Shown: piece by piece, positions 1 through 5,221 of the stretch
How positions within the stretch are numbered: position 1 is the first letter of the stretch
Layout: each line of letters opens with the position of its first letter
Origin: Rickettsiales bacterium
GTDB lineage: Bacteria; Pseudomonadota; Alphaproteobacteria; Rickettsiales; UBA998
Length of the DNA: 9,001 bases
Direction: 5' to 3'
NCBI GenBank assembly: GCA_019749855.1
Contig: JAIEPI010000087.1
Location: forward strand, 1 to 9,001
Translations under genes and position numbers: made by a program
The notes under the pieces: generated by a model
What the model was told of the DNA's origin: nothing
Seen by the model: only the letters and a program-made list of their open reading frames with translations
The model's database searches: none

Positions 1-317
1 TAAGCAGACTCAATAATGGCGCGTAGCATCGAGCGCCCCATTAAGCCCCAAATATCTTCACCTTTTTCATTGCGTTTAGTGCCTTGGATCCCAATCATTT
101 GATGGATAATGCGGCCAGCATAGTCGCCTTCCATAATGGTGAAATCCACATTCAAATAAACAGCCTGGCTGGATTTGCTTTGGGTAAACCAACCATCAGG
201 ACCATGGCCACCTGGTTTAATACAAACAGAGGCTTTTAAGTTGCTGCCCGTTGGAATTAAGCTAAATCCTTGGTTTTGCGGGGCATTGTTTAAATCATTT
301 AAAAATGAGTAATCCAT
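1..317 (-). CDS. Phage SSB-like protein, companion of Sak4 ATPase (partial, C-terminus off window)
   Basis: This is the last gene of the minus-strand operon seen here; about 105 residues are visible and the C-terminus lies beyond the left edge. The start ATG (317-315) is preceded by AAGGAG with a 7-base gap, so the start is firm. The protein begins MDYSFLNDLNNAPQNQGF and contains LIPTGSNLKASVCIKPGG, a beta-rich stretch QAVYLNVDFTIMEGDYAGRII and then IWGLMGRSMLRAII. This pattern (N-terminal LIP, IKPGG, YLN.DF.I.EG.Y..R, MGRS..RAI) is what I recall for small phage proteins encoded next to Sak4/AAA_24 ATPases and considered single-stranded-DNA-binding or DUF669-like. The gene follows the ATPase gene by 18 bp. 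The likely role is coating ssDNA during phage replication or recombination. Family membership is from memory of the motif pattern; the SSB function is inferred. Confidence 0.7.
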   Translation of the reverse strand, partial: MDYSFLNDLNNAPQNQGFSLIPTGSNLKASVCIKPGGHGPDGWFTQSKSSQAVYLNVDFTIMEGDYAGRIIHQMIGIQGTKRNEKGEDIWGLMGRSMLRAIIESA

Positions 318-335
318 ATTCTGTCTCCTTGAAAA

Positions 336-1139
336 TTATTGCTTACGATGTTGTTTGATTTTGCTGAGTAGCCCTCCCAAATGCGGTGGCTCAATTACGT
401 CGAGTGCACCACTGCGATCTTTGGCGGGGTAATCCCATTGATTGATGGTCTGACAGATAAAACAGCGTTTAGCCGGTTGATCTTCATTGGTTTTAATGCC
501 AACCATGCTGATAACCTCATCCACAATGCCGGGGATTTCATTGGCAGTTTTGGCGCCCTCACACTGCGGGCTCCAATGGCTGCGATTAAATTCATCGAAA
601 CGTTGTTCTAAAATGCCAACAAAAATAATGTCTTTATTGGGGATGTGCTGAAATTGGTTAATCCAAGCAATCATTTCTTGCGCGAGTAAGCCATAAGCCG
701 CTCTGGTGTCAGCTTTCCCATTACGCTCTGAAAATGCTTCCGGTTGAGATTTAGCCCATTGCAAACACAATCGTGAAGCAACCGTAATACTGTCGATAAA
801 AACGCAGCTATAGTTCTGCACCAATTTAGGATCGCCATATTGACTGCAGACATGGGCATAATGTTTTTGGCTGTAAGGCTGCTCAGATCTAAGTGCAGGG
901 TTAGGACCACCCAACAAGCACGCAATATCTCGTGCTTCTTCCCAAGTCCGCACATTAATGGAATCACCATTCCAGCTTTGAACAGCAAGCAATCCGGCCT
1001 CCATATCAATACAAAGTGTGGGTTGCTCTAAGGTGTTTAACAGACTCGTCTTTCCGATCCCAAACGGACCAAAAATCACCATCTTTACCCCGGTATGATT
1101 TTTTAAGCGCTCTTCAGCGCTAATGATTTTCAAGCTCAT
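336..1139 (-). CDS. Sak4-like phage P-loop ATPase (AAA_24, RecA-like recombinase)
   Basis: The 267-residue protein has a Walker A motif GPFGIGKTS at residues 24-32, an acidic strand end LCIDMEAG at 42-49 and a Walker B-type strand CVFIDSIT at 112-119. It ends with PPHLGGLLSKIKQ, the usual C-terminal signature of phage nucleotide-binding proteins of the AAA_24/Sak4 group. Characterised Sak4 proteins are single-domain RecA/Rad51-like ATPases that promote single-strand annealing, usually with a cognate phage SSB. An SSB-like gene follows here after 18 bp, which supports the assignment. The start ATG lies 5 bp after the stop of the upstream gene, with AGAGGA before it. The length is normal for the family. 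It probably acts in phage DNA recombination or replication in the cytoplasm. The ATPase call is firm; the recombinase role is family knowledge. Confidence 0.85.
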   Translation of the reverse strand: MSLKIISAEERLKNHTGVKMVIFGPFGIGKTSLLNTLEQPTLCIDMEAGLLAVQSWNGDSINVRTWEEARDIACLLGGPNPALRSEQPYSQKHYAHVCSQYGDPKLVQNYSCVFIDSITVASRLCLQWAKSQPEAFSERNGKADTRAAYGLLAQEMIAWINQFQHIPNKDIIFVGILEQRFDEFNRSHWSPQCEGAKTANEIPGIVDEVISMVGIKTNEDQPAKRCFICQTINQWDYPAKDRSGALDVIEPPHLGGLLSKIKQHRKQ

Positions 1140-1144
1140 ATTGT

Positions 1145-1606
1145 TTAATCCTCTTGAATTGAAAATTTGGGTTTACCGACTTGCACGGTTCTGGCTTCAC
1201 TAAAGAAATTCTTTAAGGTTTCAGGCCACATCAGGTATCTGCGCTCATCAATGCTGTAATTGGCCTTGATGTATTGGCTACGATCTTCGGCAGGGATTTT
1301 GGAAATGAGATCGGTTAATTTGCTTTGATCCCAAACCACTTTCTTAGGTAAATCAGCGGTGATTTTGTGCTGGTCTTCGATAAAGTGGACTGTGCCGGTA
1401 TCACGCCCATCTGCTTGCAGGGCATTTTTAGCTTTGTCTGCAAATTTCAGCTCAAGAGCATTATCTAGAATGCTTTTATGTCGTTTGACTTCAGCAGAAA
1501 GCCTATCGATACGCGCTTGCAGTGAAAGCAAATCGGCAACCGATAATTTGCTGATGTCCTCTGTTTTTGCTTCATCTAAAAAACATAATGGGATGATGTT
1601 AGTCAT
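1145..1606 (-). CDS. Conserved phage protein of unknown function with N-terminal coiled coil
   Basis: This 153-residue protein has no known function. Residues about 20-60 (SVADLLSLQARIDRLSAEVK and onward) look like a charged helical or coiled-coil segment. After it come GTVHFIED (71-78), KKVVWDQ (88-94), a helix with PAEDRSQYIKANYSI, and a C-terminal strand RTVQVGKPKFSI (139-150). I recall similar proteins (short coiled coil, then GTV.F, KKV.WD, and ARTV..GKP.F) in other phages directly beside the Sak4-type ATPase gene, always annotated hypothetical. The start ATG overlaps the end of the sigma-like gene by 8 bp, and AAAGGAG lies 6 bases upstream, so the two are probably translationally coupled. 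Its place between a transcription factor and a recombination ATPase suggests a role in DNA metabolism, but nothing in the sequence identifies it. Confidence 0.8.
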   Translation of the reverse strand: MTNIIPLCFLDEAKTEDISKLSVADLLSLQARIDRLSAEVKRHKSILDNALELKFADKAKNALQADGRDTGTVHFIEDQHKITADLPKKVVWDQSKLTDLISKIPAEDRSQYIKANYSIDERRYLMWPETLKNFFSEARTVQVGKPKFSIQED

Positions 1607-2198
1607 GGGCTTCTCCTTTGGTTGATGGTTTTATTCCGGTTTCAAGTTCCGTGTGTCCAACTTGGTTTAGGTAAGGTAATAGATCGATAAAGCAGGGTCT
1701 GAGCTGCTCCAAGATGCGGTAAATGGCAGCTCTGGATTTGCCAGTTAGGCTAGCAACCTCAGTAATTGTGTGGGTTTGCAGCAAGGTAGCGAATTCCCGC
1801 CAGGGTTCTGGCACTGCGCCAAGGGCTTGCGCGACATCAATGACAAAATCAAGATTTCTTTCGTGTGGATTTGGGATTGTATCGACCATCGCCACCCCAA
1901 AATCATCCACAATATCGAGTGATATGGTTGTGGTCCGTCCACCACGCTTAATGCTCAACCGGCGCTGGATCATATTGTTTGAGCGGCGCGTAATGATCTG
2001 ATCGACAAAGGTGCCTAAACTGCTTTTTTCCTTGTTGTATTTGCCAAGGCAATCAAAGACTTCGCATAATAATTCCTGCTCAACGTCTTCGATTTCTTCG
2101 CTAAAAAAACAGGGCATTTGTTTTAAACGCCATGCGTGATACTGGATTTGTTTGACGATGGTATTGTCCATCCCTGGGTAACGATTTCTTGATCTCAT
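1599..2198 (-). CDS. Small phage sigma-70-like RNA polymerase factor
   Basis: The protein has 199 residues from the ATG at 2198. That start is chosen because AAGGAG (2211-2206) sits 7 bases upstream; an in-frame ATG at 2231 would add 11 residues but has no good ribosome site. Residues about 15-82 resemble sigma region 2: EEIEDVEQELLCEVFDCLGK, then a tyrosine/lysine stretch (KYNKEKSSLGTFVDQII) like the Y-P-E-K-G-F-R-W segment of ECF factors, then RRSNNMIQRR. Residues about 128-170 form a region-4-like helix-turn-helix (EPWREFATLL, TITEVASLTGKSRAAIYRIL). It is the first gene of the operon and likely directs transcription of some phage genes or acts as a DNA-binding regulator. Region 2 is diverged, so it may not be a working sigma factor. 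The target promoter is unknown. Confidence 0.75.
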   Translation of the reverse strand: MRSRNRYPGMDNTIVKQIQYHAWRLKQMPCFFSEEIEDVEQELLCEVFDCLGKYNKEKSSLGTFVDQIITRRSNNMIQRRLSIKRGGRTTTISLDIVDDFGVAMVDTIPNPHERNLDFVIDVAQALGAVPEPWREFATLLQTHTITEVASLTGKSRAAIYRILEQLRPCFIDLLPYLNQVGHTELETGIKPSTKGEAHD

Positions 2199-2205
2199 CA
2201 GCGGT

Positions 2206-2211
2206 CTCCTT
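2206..2211 (-). promoter_or_regulatory. Shine-Dalgarno site setting the start of the sigma-like gene
   Basis: AAGGAG on the minus strand lies 7 bases before the ATG at 2198. The alternative in-frame ATG at 2231 has no comparable site, so this sequence decides the start of the sigma-like gene. Confidence 0.75.
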
Positions 2212-2275
2212 GATTGGTTTATGTCCTTCAAGAATGCCGAGAGGGGCTCTAATTCAGCAGGGACGCTAACTTTTC

Positions 2276-2364
2276 AAATAAGACCGCAGGCCAAGGATCA
2301 GCGCAGGTTTTGACTTTGGGCAGGATGAGAGATTCAGATCGAGGTAAAAATAAATAAGACCGCA
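2276..2364. repeat. Pair of 13-bp perfect direct repeats upstream of the sigma-like gene
   Basis: AAATAAGACCGCA occurs at 2276-2288 and again at 2352-2364, 76 bp apart. On the minus strand it reads TGCGGTCTTATTT, 78 and 154 bases upstream of the sigma-like start codon, in the untranslated leader or promoter zone. Two identical 13-mers in a short non-coding leader suggest a binding site for a regulator, possibly the sigma-like protein itself. The repeat is seen directly; the role is inferred. Confidence 0.6.
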
Positions 2365-2611
2365 AAAATCAAATGTTGGAATTTCGTGGATATGAGGTGT
2401 GAAATGGCTGGGTTAAGTCACTCAGATTGGATGGGGGTAAAATGATAAAAACAGGATTTTGGTTTGTGACATAGATTGATTTTCTACTTCCCGTTCCCGT
2501 CTTCCCGATGGGAAGTGCTCTAGCGGGAAGTGATCAGGCATCTGCTAATCCATTGATATATATGGGTTTCCGGACTTCCCACCACTTCCCGTTCCCGTTT
2601 CTACTTCCGGC

Positions 2612-2652
2612 CGGGAAGTGCTCGTAAACCCTTGATATATAAGCACTTCCCG
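2612..2652. repeat. Perfect 11-bp inverted repeat (potential stem-loop)
   Basis: CGGGAAGTGCT at 2612-2622 is the exact reverse complement of AGCACTTCCCG at 2642-2652, with a 19-base spacer containing TTGATATATA. It can form a strong stem with an AT-rich loop on either strand. No T-tract follows, so an intrinsic terminator is unlikely. It is the longest perfect dyad of the repeat block. Confidence 0.75.
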
Positions 2653-2682
2653 CTTCCCGCCGGTTCTATATATACATATCCA

Positions 2683-2709
2683 ATGGGAATGGCTATGACC
2701 ATTTCCCAT
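2683..2709. repeat. Imperfect inverted repeat ATGGGAATGG / CCATTTCCCAT
   Basis: ATGGGAATGG (2683-2692) pairs with CCATTTCCCAT (2699-2709) across a 6-base spacer, with one extra T in the right arm. It keeps the TTCCC core of the neighbouring block but with flanking A rather than G, and probably belongs to the same set of protein-binding or structural elements. Confidence 0.55.
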
Positions 2710-2781
2710 GGATGGAAAATATATCGGGAAGAAGAGCGACTCTAAAAATTAACCCGCACCTTTGTGATCTTATTTTTGTTA

Positions 2782-2805
2782 TTAGCCGAACAGCTAAAAT
2801 CTGTT
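2782..2805. promoter_or_regulatory. Short overlapping dyads upstream of the resolvase gene (possible operator)
   Basis: TTAGC-(6)-GCTAA (2782-2797) and AACAG-(7)-CTGTT (2789-2805) overlap, 37-60 bp before the resolvase start. Such short dyads can arise by chance. Position between the divergent units makes an operator or promoter element possible, but no clear -35/-10 pair accompanies it. Confidence 0.25.
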
Positions 2806-2841
2806 TGCTGAACCTAACCTTTACTTAAAAATATTCAATCG

Positions 2842-3318
2842 ATGGGATCGCACATGATGGACGCAATACTCGCTTTTGACTTAGGCATGCAAACCGGGTG
2901 GGCCTTACTCACAGAGGGTCGTATCTTTAGTGGAAGCGAGAGTTTTCATACCTCACGTTTTAGTGGTGGCGGCATGCGCTTTTTACGCTTTAGACATTTT
3001 TTGGATTCGCTAAAACAAAAAGCGGACATTAAGGCTGTTTATTTTGAAGAAGTACGCAGGCATTTAGGGGTTGATGCTGCCCATATTTATGGCGGATTTT
3101 TAGCGCATCTCACCGCGTGGTGTGAAGATCATGAGATCCCTTATCAAGGTGTAGGGGTTGGCACGATTAAGCGTCATGCCACCGGTAAAGGTAATGCCAG
3201 CAAAGAGGAAATCATCACGGCCATCAAAGCCAAAGGATTCAATCCGGTTGATTATAATGAAGCCGATAGCCTGGCATTACTGCTATGGGCGCAAGACAAC
3301 ATGGGAGTTAAACAATGA
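2842..3318 (+). CDS. RuvC-like Holliday junction endonuclease of phage type
   Basis: The 158-residue protein has an RNase H-fold resolvase pattern. The first strand AILAFDLGMQTGWALL carries the acidic residue D13, AVYFEEVRRH carries E69/E70, and the C-terminal NEADSLALLLWA carries the E140/D142 pair. These match the carboxylate positions of RuvC-type nucleases that bind metal and cut four-way junctions. Phage members probably resolve branched replication intermediates so that DNA can be packaged. The upstream ATG at 2842 gives MGSHMMDA. ATGs at 2854 and 2857 are also possible, and none has a strong ribosome site, so the true start could be 4-5 codons later. The stop overlaps the next gene (ATGA), and it leads the plus-strand unit. 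Function is family-based; the motifs are clear. Confidence 0.85.
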   Translation: MGSHMMDAILAFDLGMQTGWALLTEGRIFSGSESFHTSRFSGGGMRFLRFRHFLDSLKQKADIKAVYFEEVRRHLGVDAAHIYGGFLAHLTAWCEDHEIPYQGVGVGTIKRHATGKGNASKEEIITAIKAKGFNPVDYNEADSLALLLWAQDNMGVKQ

Positions 3319-3569
3319 ATGGCAAACGATTACTGGAGCAATCCATATCAACGATTGAAGAACGGCAAAAAATGTACGGCTCGCCCAAAGAAAATTTTGA
3401 GCATATTGCCAAACGCTGGTCACTGCTCTTGGGAATTACTGTAACACCCGCCCAAGTAGGACTGATGATGCTGGATTTAAAGATTGCTCGTCTACAAAAG
3501 AACCCTGGTCATTACGATAGCCTGGTGGATGTCGCAGGTTACGCTGCATGCTTAAGCGATCTGCGATAA
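3315..3569 (+). CDS. Small phage protein, DUF6378-like
   Basis: This 84-residue protein has the signature I associate with DUF6378: ERQKMYGSPKENF near residues 16-28, a hydrophobic helix ending LMMLDLKIARLQKNPGH (50-66) and DSLVDVAGYAACLSDL (68-83). The family is common in phage genomes and has no established function. The mix of helices with D/E residues vaguely recalls nucleotide pyrophosphohydrolases, but that is only an impression. The start overlaps the resolvase stop as ATGA, and GGGAG lies 7 bases upstream within the resolvase gene, so the two are co-translated. The length is normal for the family. Confidence 0.8.
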   Translation: MNGKRLLEQSISTIEERQKMYGSPKENFEHIAKRWSLLLGITVTPAQVGLMMLDLKIARLQKNPGHYDSLVDVAGYAACLSDLR

Positions 3570-3953
3570 ATAAATATTTTGTTTAGGCGAACACATGGAT
3601 ACGCAATGCTGAATATAACTCTCAAGCAAACAATGCAAGGGTTTATTGAGTGATAGATGATTCAAACATTCGCACAAAAATAGTTAACATGATGCGGACG
3701 TTATTAATCGCAACGCTGAATAAAGGATTGGTAACAGAAATAAATGAACGTGAGATAGGGTTGAATGCTATGGGTTAATAAGCGCTCGAGAGGTCATAAA
3801 ACAAATTACACCACAGGCGTGTCCTGGCATTGGTATGCACGGGTCCTCCCTGGCTATTAAGTTAGACGGGTGGCAGAGCCCCGGGATTTTACTAGCGTTA
3901 GAATTGGCCCAAACCTTGACACTTGACACAAATATTAAGGAACGGGTGCGCTT
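3570..3953 (+). other. Low-coding stretch between the DUF6378-like and methyltransferase genes
   Basis: These 384 bp hold no full-length gene. A short frame from ATG 3606 (MLNITLKQTMQGFIE, stop 3651-3653) overlaps a GTG at 3650 that begins a 42-codon frame. A third frame, open from 3754, runs to an ATGA overlap with the methyltransferase. The last two are described as a possible broken gene in a separate entry. A tandem TTGACAC TTGACAC (about 3916-3929) looks like a -35 element, but no -10 follows at a proper distance. I see no tRNA or clear terminator. Confidence 0.5.
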
Positions 3954-3957
3954 ATGA
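3650..3957 (+). pseudogene. Possible frameshifted small gene upstream of the methyltransferase
   Basis: Two abutting frames look like halves of one protein. The first starts at GTG 3650 (AAGGG 8 bases upstream) and gives IDDSNIRTKIVNMMRTLLIA onward to REIGLNAMG, stopping at TAA 3776-3778 after 42 residues. The second frame is open from 3754 to 3957 and reads GLISAREVIKQITPQACPGI and on to LDTNIKERVRL; its first ATG is at 3835. One extra G in the GGG at 3772-3774 would join them as NAMG-LISAREV, making about 102 residues. The second half ends in TTATGA, overlapping the methyltransferase start, as expected of a real co-translated gene. It may be a pseudogene, a sequencing error, a programmed frameshift or two mini-genes. 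I do not recognise the product. Confidence 0.35.
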
Positions 3958-5216
3958 CAGAACTTCAAATACAACATATCCCCATAGACAATCTTATCGC
4001 ATACGCCCGCAATCCCCGTAAAAATGATGCGGTGGTTGATAAAATGTGTGCCTCCATCAAAGAATTTGGTTTTCGTATCCCCGTCATTGCTAAAAGCGAT
4101 GGCAGCGTTGTTGATGGCCATTTACGCCTAAAAGCTGCTAAAAAACTGGGTTTACAATTAATTCCTGTCATTTTAGCCGATGATTTAACACCAGTCCAAA
4201 TCAAAGCTTTTAGATTGCTTGCCAATCAATCGGCGAATTGGGCTGATTGGGATGACGATTTACTCAAACTTGAACTGGAAGATTTGCAGGCGCTGAATTT
4301 TGATCTGGAATTAACCGGGTTTGATTTTGATGAAATACAAAAGCTCTTGGATGCAACCGATATTGATCTTGAAGAACCTGCTGAAGCCGATGCAGTTGAT
4401 CCCGAAGACAACGTCCCAATCATCAGTAAGCCCGGTGATTTATGGATTTTAGGTGATCACCGACTGTATTGTGGCGATAGCACTTTGATTGATTCCTATA
4501 AAATTGTCCTAGAGGACGAGCAAGCCGATATCACGGTGTGTGATCCTCCTTATAACGTCAATTACGGCGCCAGCATCAAAGATACACTGCGCAATAAATC
4601 CCGCGAAAACAAACATAAAATCTTGAATGACAATCTTGGCGAAGGTTTTGAAAGTTTTCTCTATGACGTTTGCTCTAACATTATCATGAACACCAAAGGC
4701 GCTATTTATATGTGCATGGCAGCCTCTGAACTGGCGGTCTTACAAAAAGTATTTAAGCAAGCCGGTGGTCATTGGTCTACTTTTTTGATTTGGGCGAAAA
4801 ATCATTTTTCTTTAGGCAGAGCGGATTATCAACGGCAATATGAGCCTATTCTTTATGGCTGGCCAGAAGGCGCTGAGCGTCATTGGTGTGGTGCCCGAGA
4901 TCAAGGCGATGTCTGGTTTATCGATAAGCCCAGCGCTAACAATTTGCATCCAACCATGAAACCAGTGGCGCTCATGGAGCGTGCTATTTCTAACAGCAGT
5001 AAGCCTGGCGATATCGTTCTTGATCCCTTTGGTGGTTCTGGTACCACCTTAATGGCCGCAGAACATTCAAAACGTCGCTGCCGCATGATTGAGCTTGATC
5101 CCAAATATATCGATACCATCATAAGGCGCTGGCAATCCTACACTAAGCGTCAGGCTGTGCATGCTAAAACCAGCCAAACTTTTGATGAATTGTGTGCATG
5201 CCATATTGAAATGTAG
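3954..5216 (+). CDS. ParB-N domain fused to beta-class DNA methyltransferase
   Basis: The 420-residue protein has two parts. Residues about 5-95 are a ParB N-terminal-like domain (IPIDNLIAYARNPRKND, VVDGHLRLKAAKKLG with D54-G55-H56-R58). An acidic linker follows (120-155). The methyltransferase part begins near 160 (KPGDLWILGDHRLYCGDS) and has catalytic motif IV DPPY at 197-200, HPTMKP at 332-337 and the SAM-binding motif DPFGGSGTT at 357-365. The order motif IV before motif I marks the beta class. It transfers a methyl group from SAM to the N6 of adenine or N4 of cytosine; the target sequence cannot be read from here. Phages use such enzymes to escape restriction or for regulation. ATGA overlap with the frame before it and a 5-bp gap to terS place it in the packaging unit. 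The start has AAGGA at a long spacing of 12. Confidence 0.9.
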   Translation: MTELQIQHIPIDNLIAYARNPRKNDAVVDKMCASIKEFGFRIPVIAKSDGSVVDGHLRLKAAKKLGLQLIPVILADDLTPVQIKAFRLLANQSANWADWDDDLLKLELEDLQALNFDLELTGFDFDEIQKLLDATDIDLEEPAEADAVDPEDNVPIISKPGDLWILGDHRLYCGDSTLIDSYKIVLEDEQADITVCDPPYNVNYGASIKDTLRNKSRENKHKILNDNLGEGFESFLYDVCSNIIMNTKGAIYMCMAASELAVLQKVFKQAGGHWSTFLIWAKNHFSLGRADYQRQYEPILYGWPEGAERHWCGARDQGDVWFIDKPSANNLHPTMKPVALMERAISNSSKPGDIVLDPFGGSGTTLMAAEHSKRRCRMIELDPKYIDTIIRRWQSYTKRQAVHAKTSQTFDELCACHIEM

Positions 5217-5221
5217 GTTCT

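Larger units (their letters stand above)
2486..2730. repeat. Dense iteron-like block of TTCCCG/CGGGAA motifs
   Basis: About 14 copies of TTCCC(G/A) or its complement fall in 245 bp, starting near 2488, 2494, 2502, 2510, 2524, 2576, 2586, 2592, 2612, 2647, 2654, 2684, 2703 and 2725. A tandem unit ACTTCCCGTTCCCGT is perfectly repeated at 2486-2500 and 2584-2598. GGGAAGTGCTC recurs at 2510-2520 and 2613-2623, and TTGATATATA at 2553-2562 and 2632-2641, so the block looks like a diverged duplication of a module of about 80-100 bp. Smaller palindromes are CTTCCC-GAT-GGGAAG (2501-2515) and ACTTCC-GGCCG-GGAAGT (2603-2619). Clustered binding sites alternating with TATATA tracts are typical of replication origins, but operators or terminase-binding sites would look similar. 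No gene runs through it. Confidence 0.8.
2199..2841. other. Non-coding divergent region between early minus-strand operon and plus-strand genes
   Basis: About 640 bp separates the two divergent transcription units. I find no convincing gene on either strand: the longest frames are 10-54 codons, lack ribosome sites and run through repeats. From left to right it holds a leader with a 13-bp direct repeat (2276-2364), a plain stretch (2365-2485), a dense block of TTCCC/GGGAA motifs with inverted repeats (2486-2730), and an AT-richer stretch with short dyads next to the resolvase gene (2740-2841). Promoters for both directions must lie here, but I could not identify a convincing -35/-10 pair. The 13-bp repeats and the short dyad are the best candidates for operators. 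Confidence 0.7.

Noticed and set aside
2612..2652. Intrinsic terminator at the 11-bp inverted repeat
   Set aside because: The stem is strong but the loop is 19 bases and no T-tract follows on either strand.
2545..2709. Minus-strand 54-codon frame through the TTCCCG block
   Set aside because: Its residues (GTGSGGKSG and similar) simply reflect the repeat, and no ribosome site precedes it.
2486..2730. CRISPR array
   Set aside because: Repeat units are short, occur in both orientations and are irregularly spaced, without uniform spacers or cas genes.
2683..2745. Plus-strand 20-codon frame MGMAMTISHGWKIYREEERL
   Set aside because: It lies on an inverted repeat, lacks a Shine-Dalgarno site and is too short to support.
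2842..2856. MGSHM start resembling an expression-vector tag remnant
   Set aside because: The surrounding DNA is continuous phage-like sequence, and the later ATG ATG codons are equally likely starts; the similarity is chance.
3916..3929. Promoter at tandem TTGACAC repeats before the methyltransferase
   Set aside because: No -10 element is found 16-18 bases downstream of either copy, and the sequence is inside a frame that appears translated.
3768..4121. Minus-strand 117-codon open frame antisense to the methyltransferase start
   Set aside because: It overlaps the clearly coding ParB-N region on the other strand and has no recognisable domain or gene neighbours on its strand.
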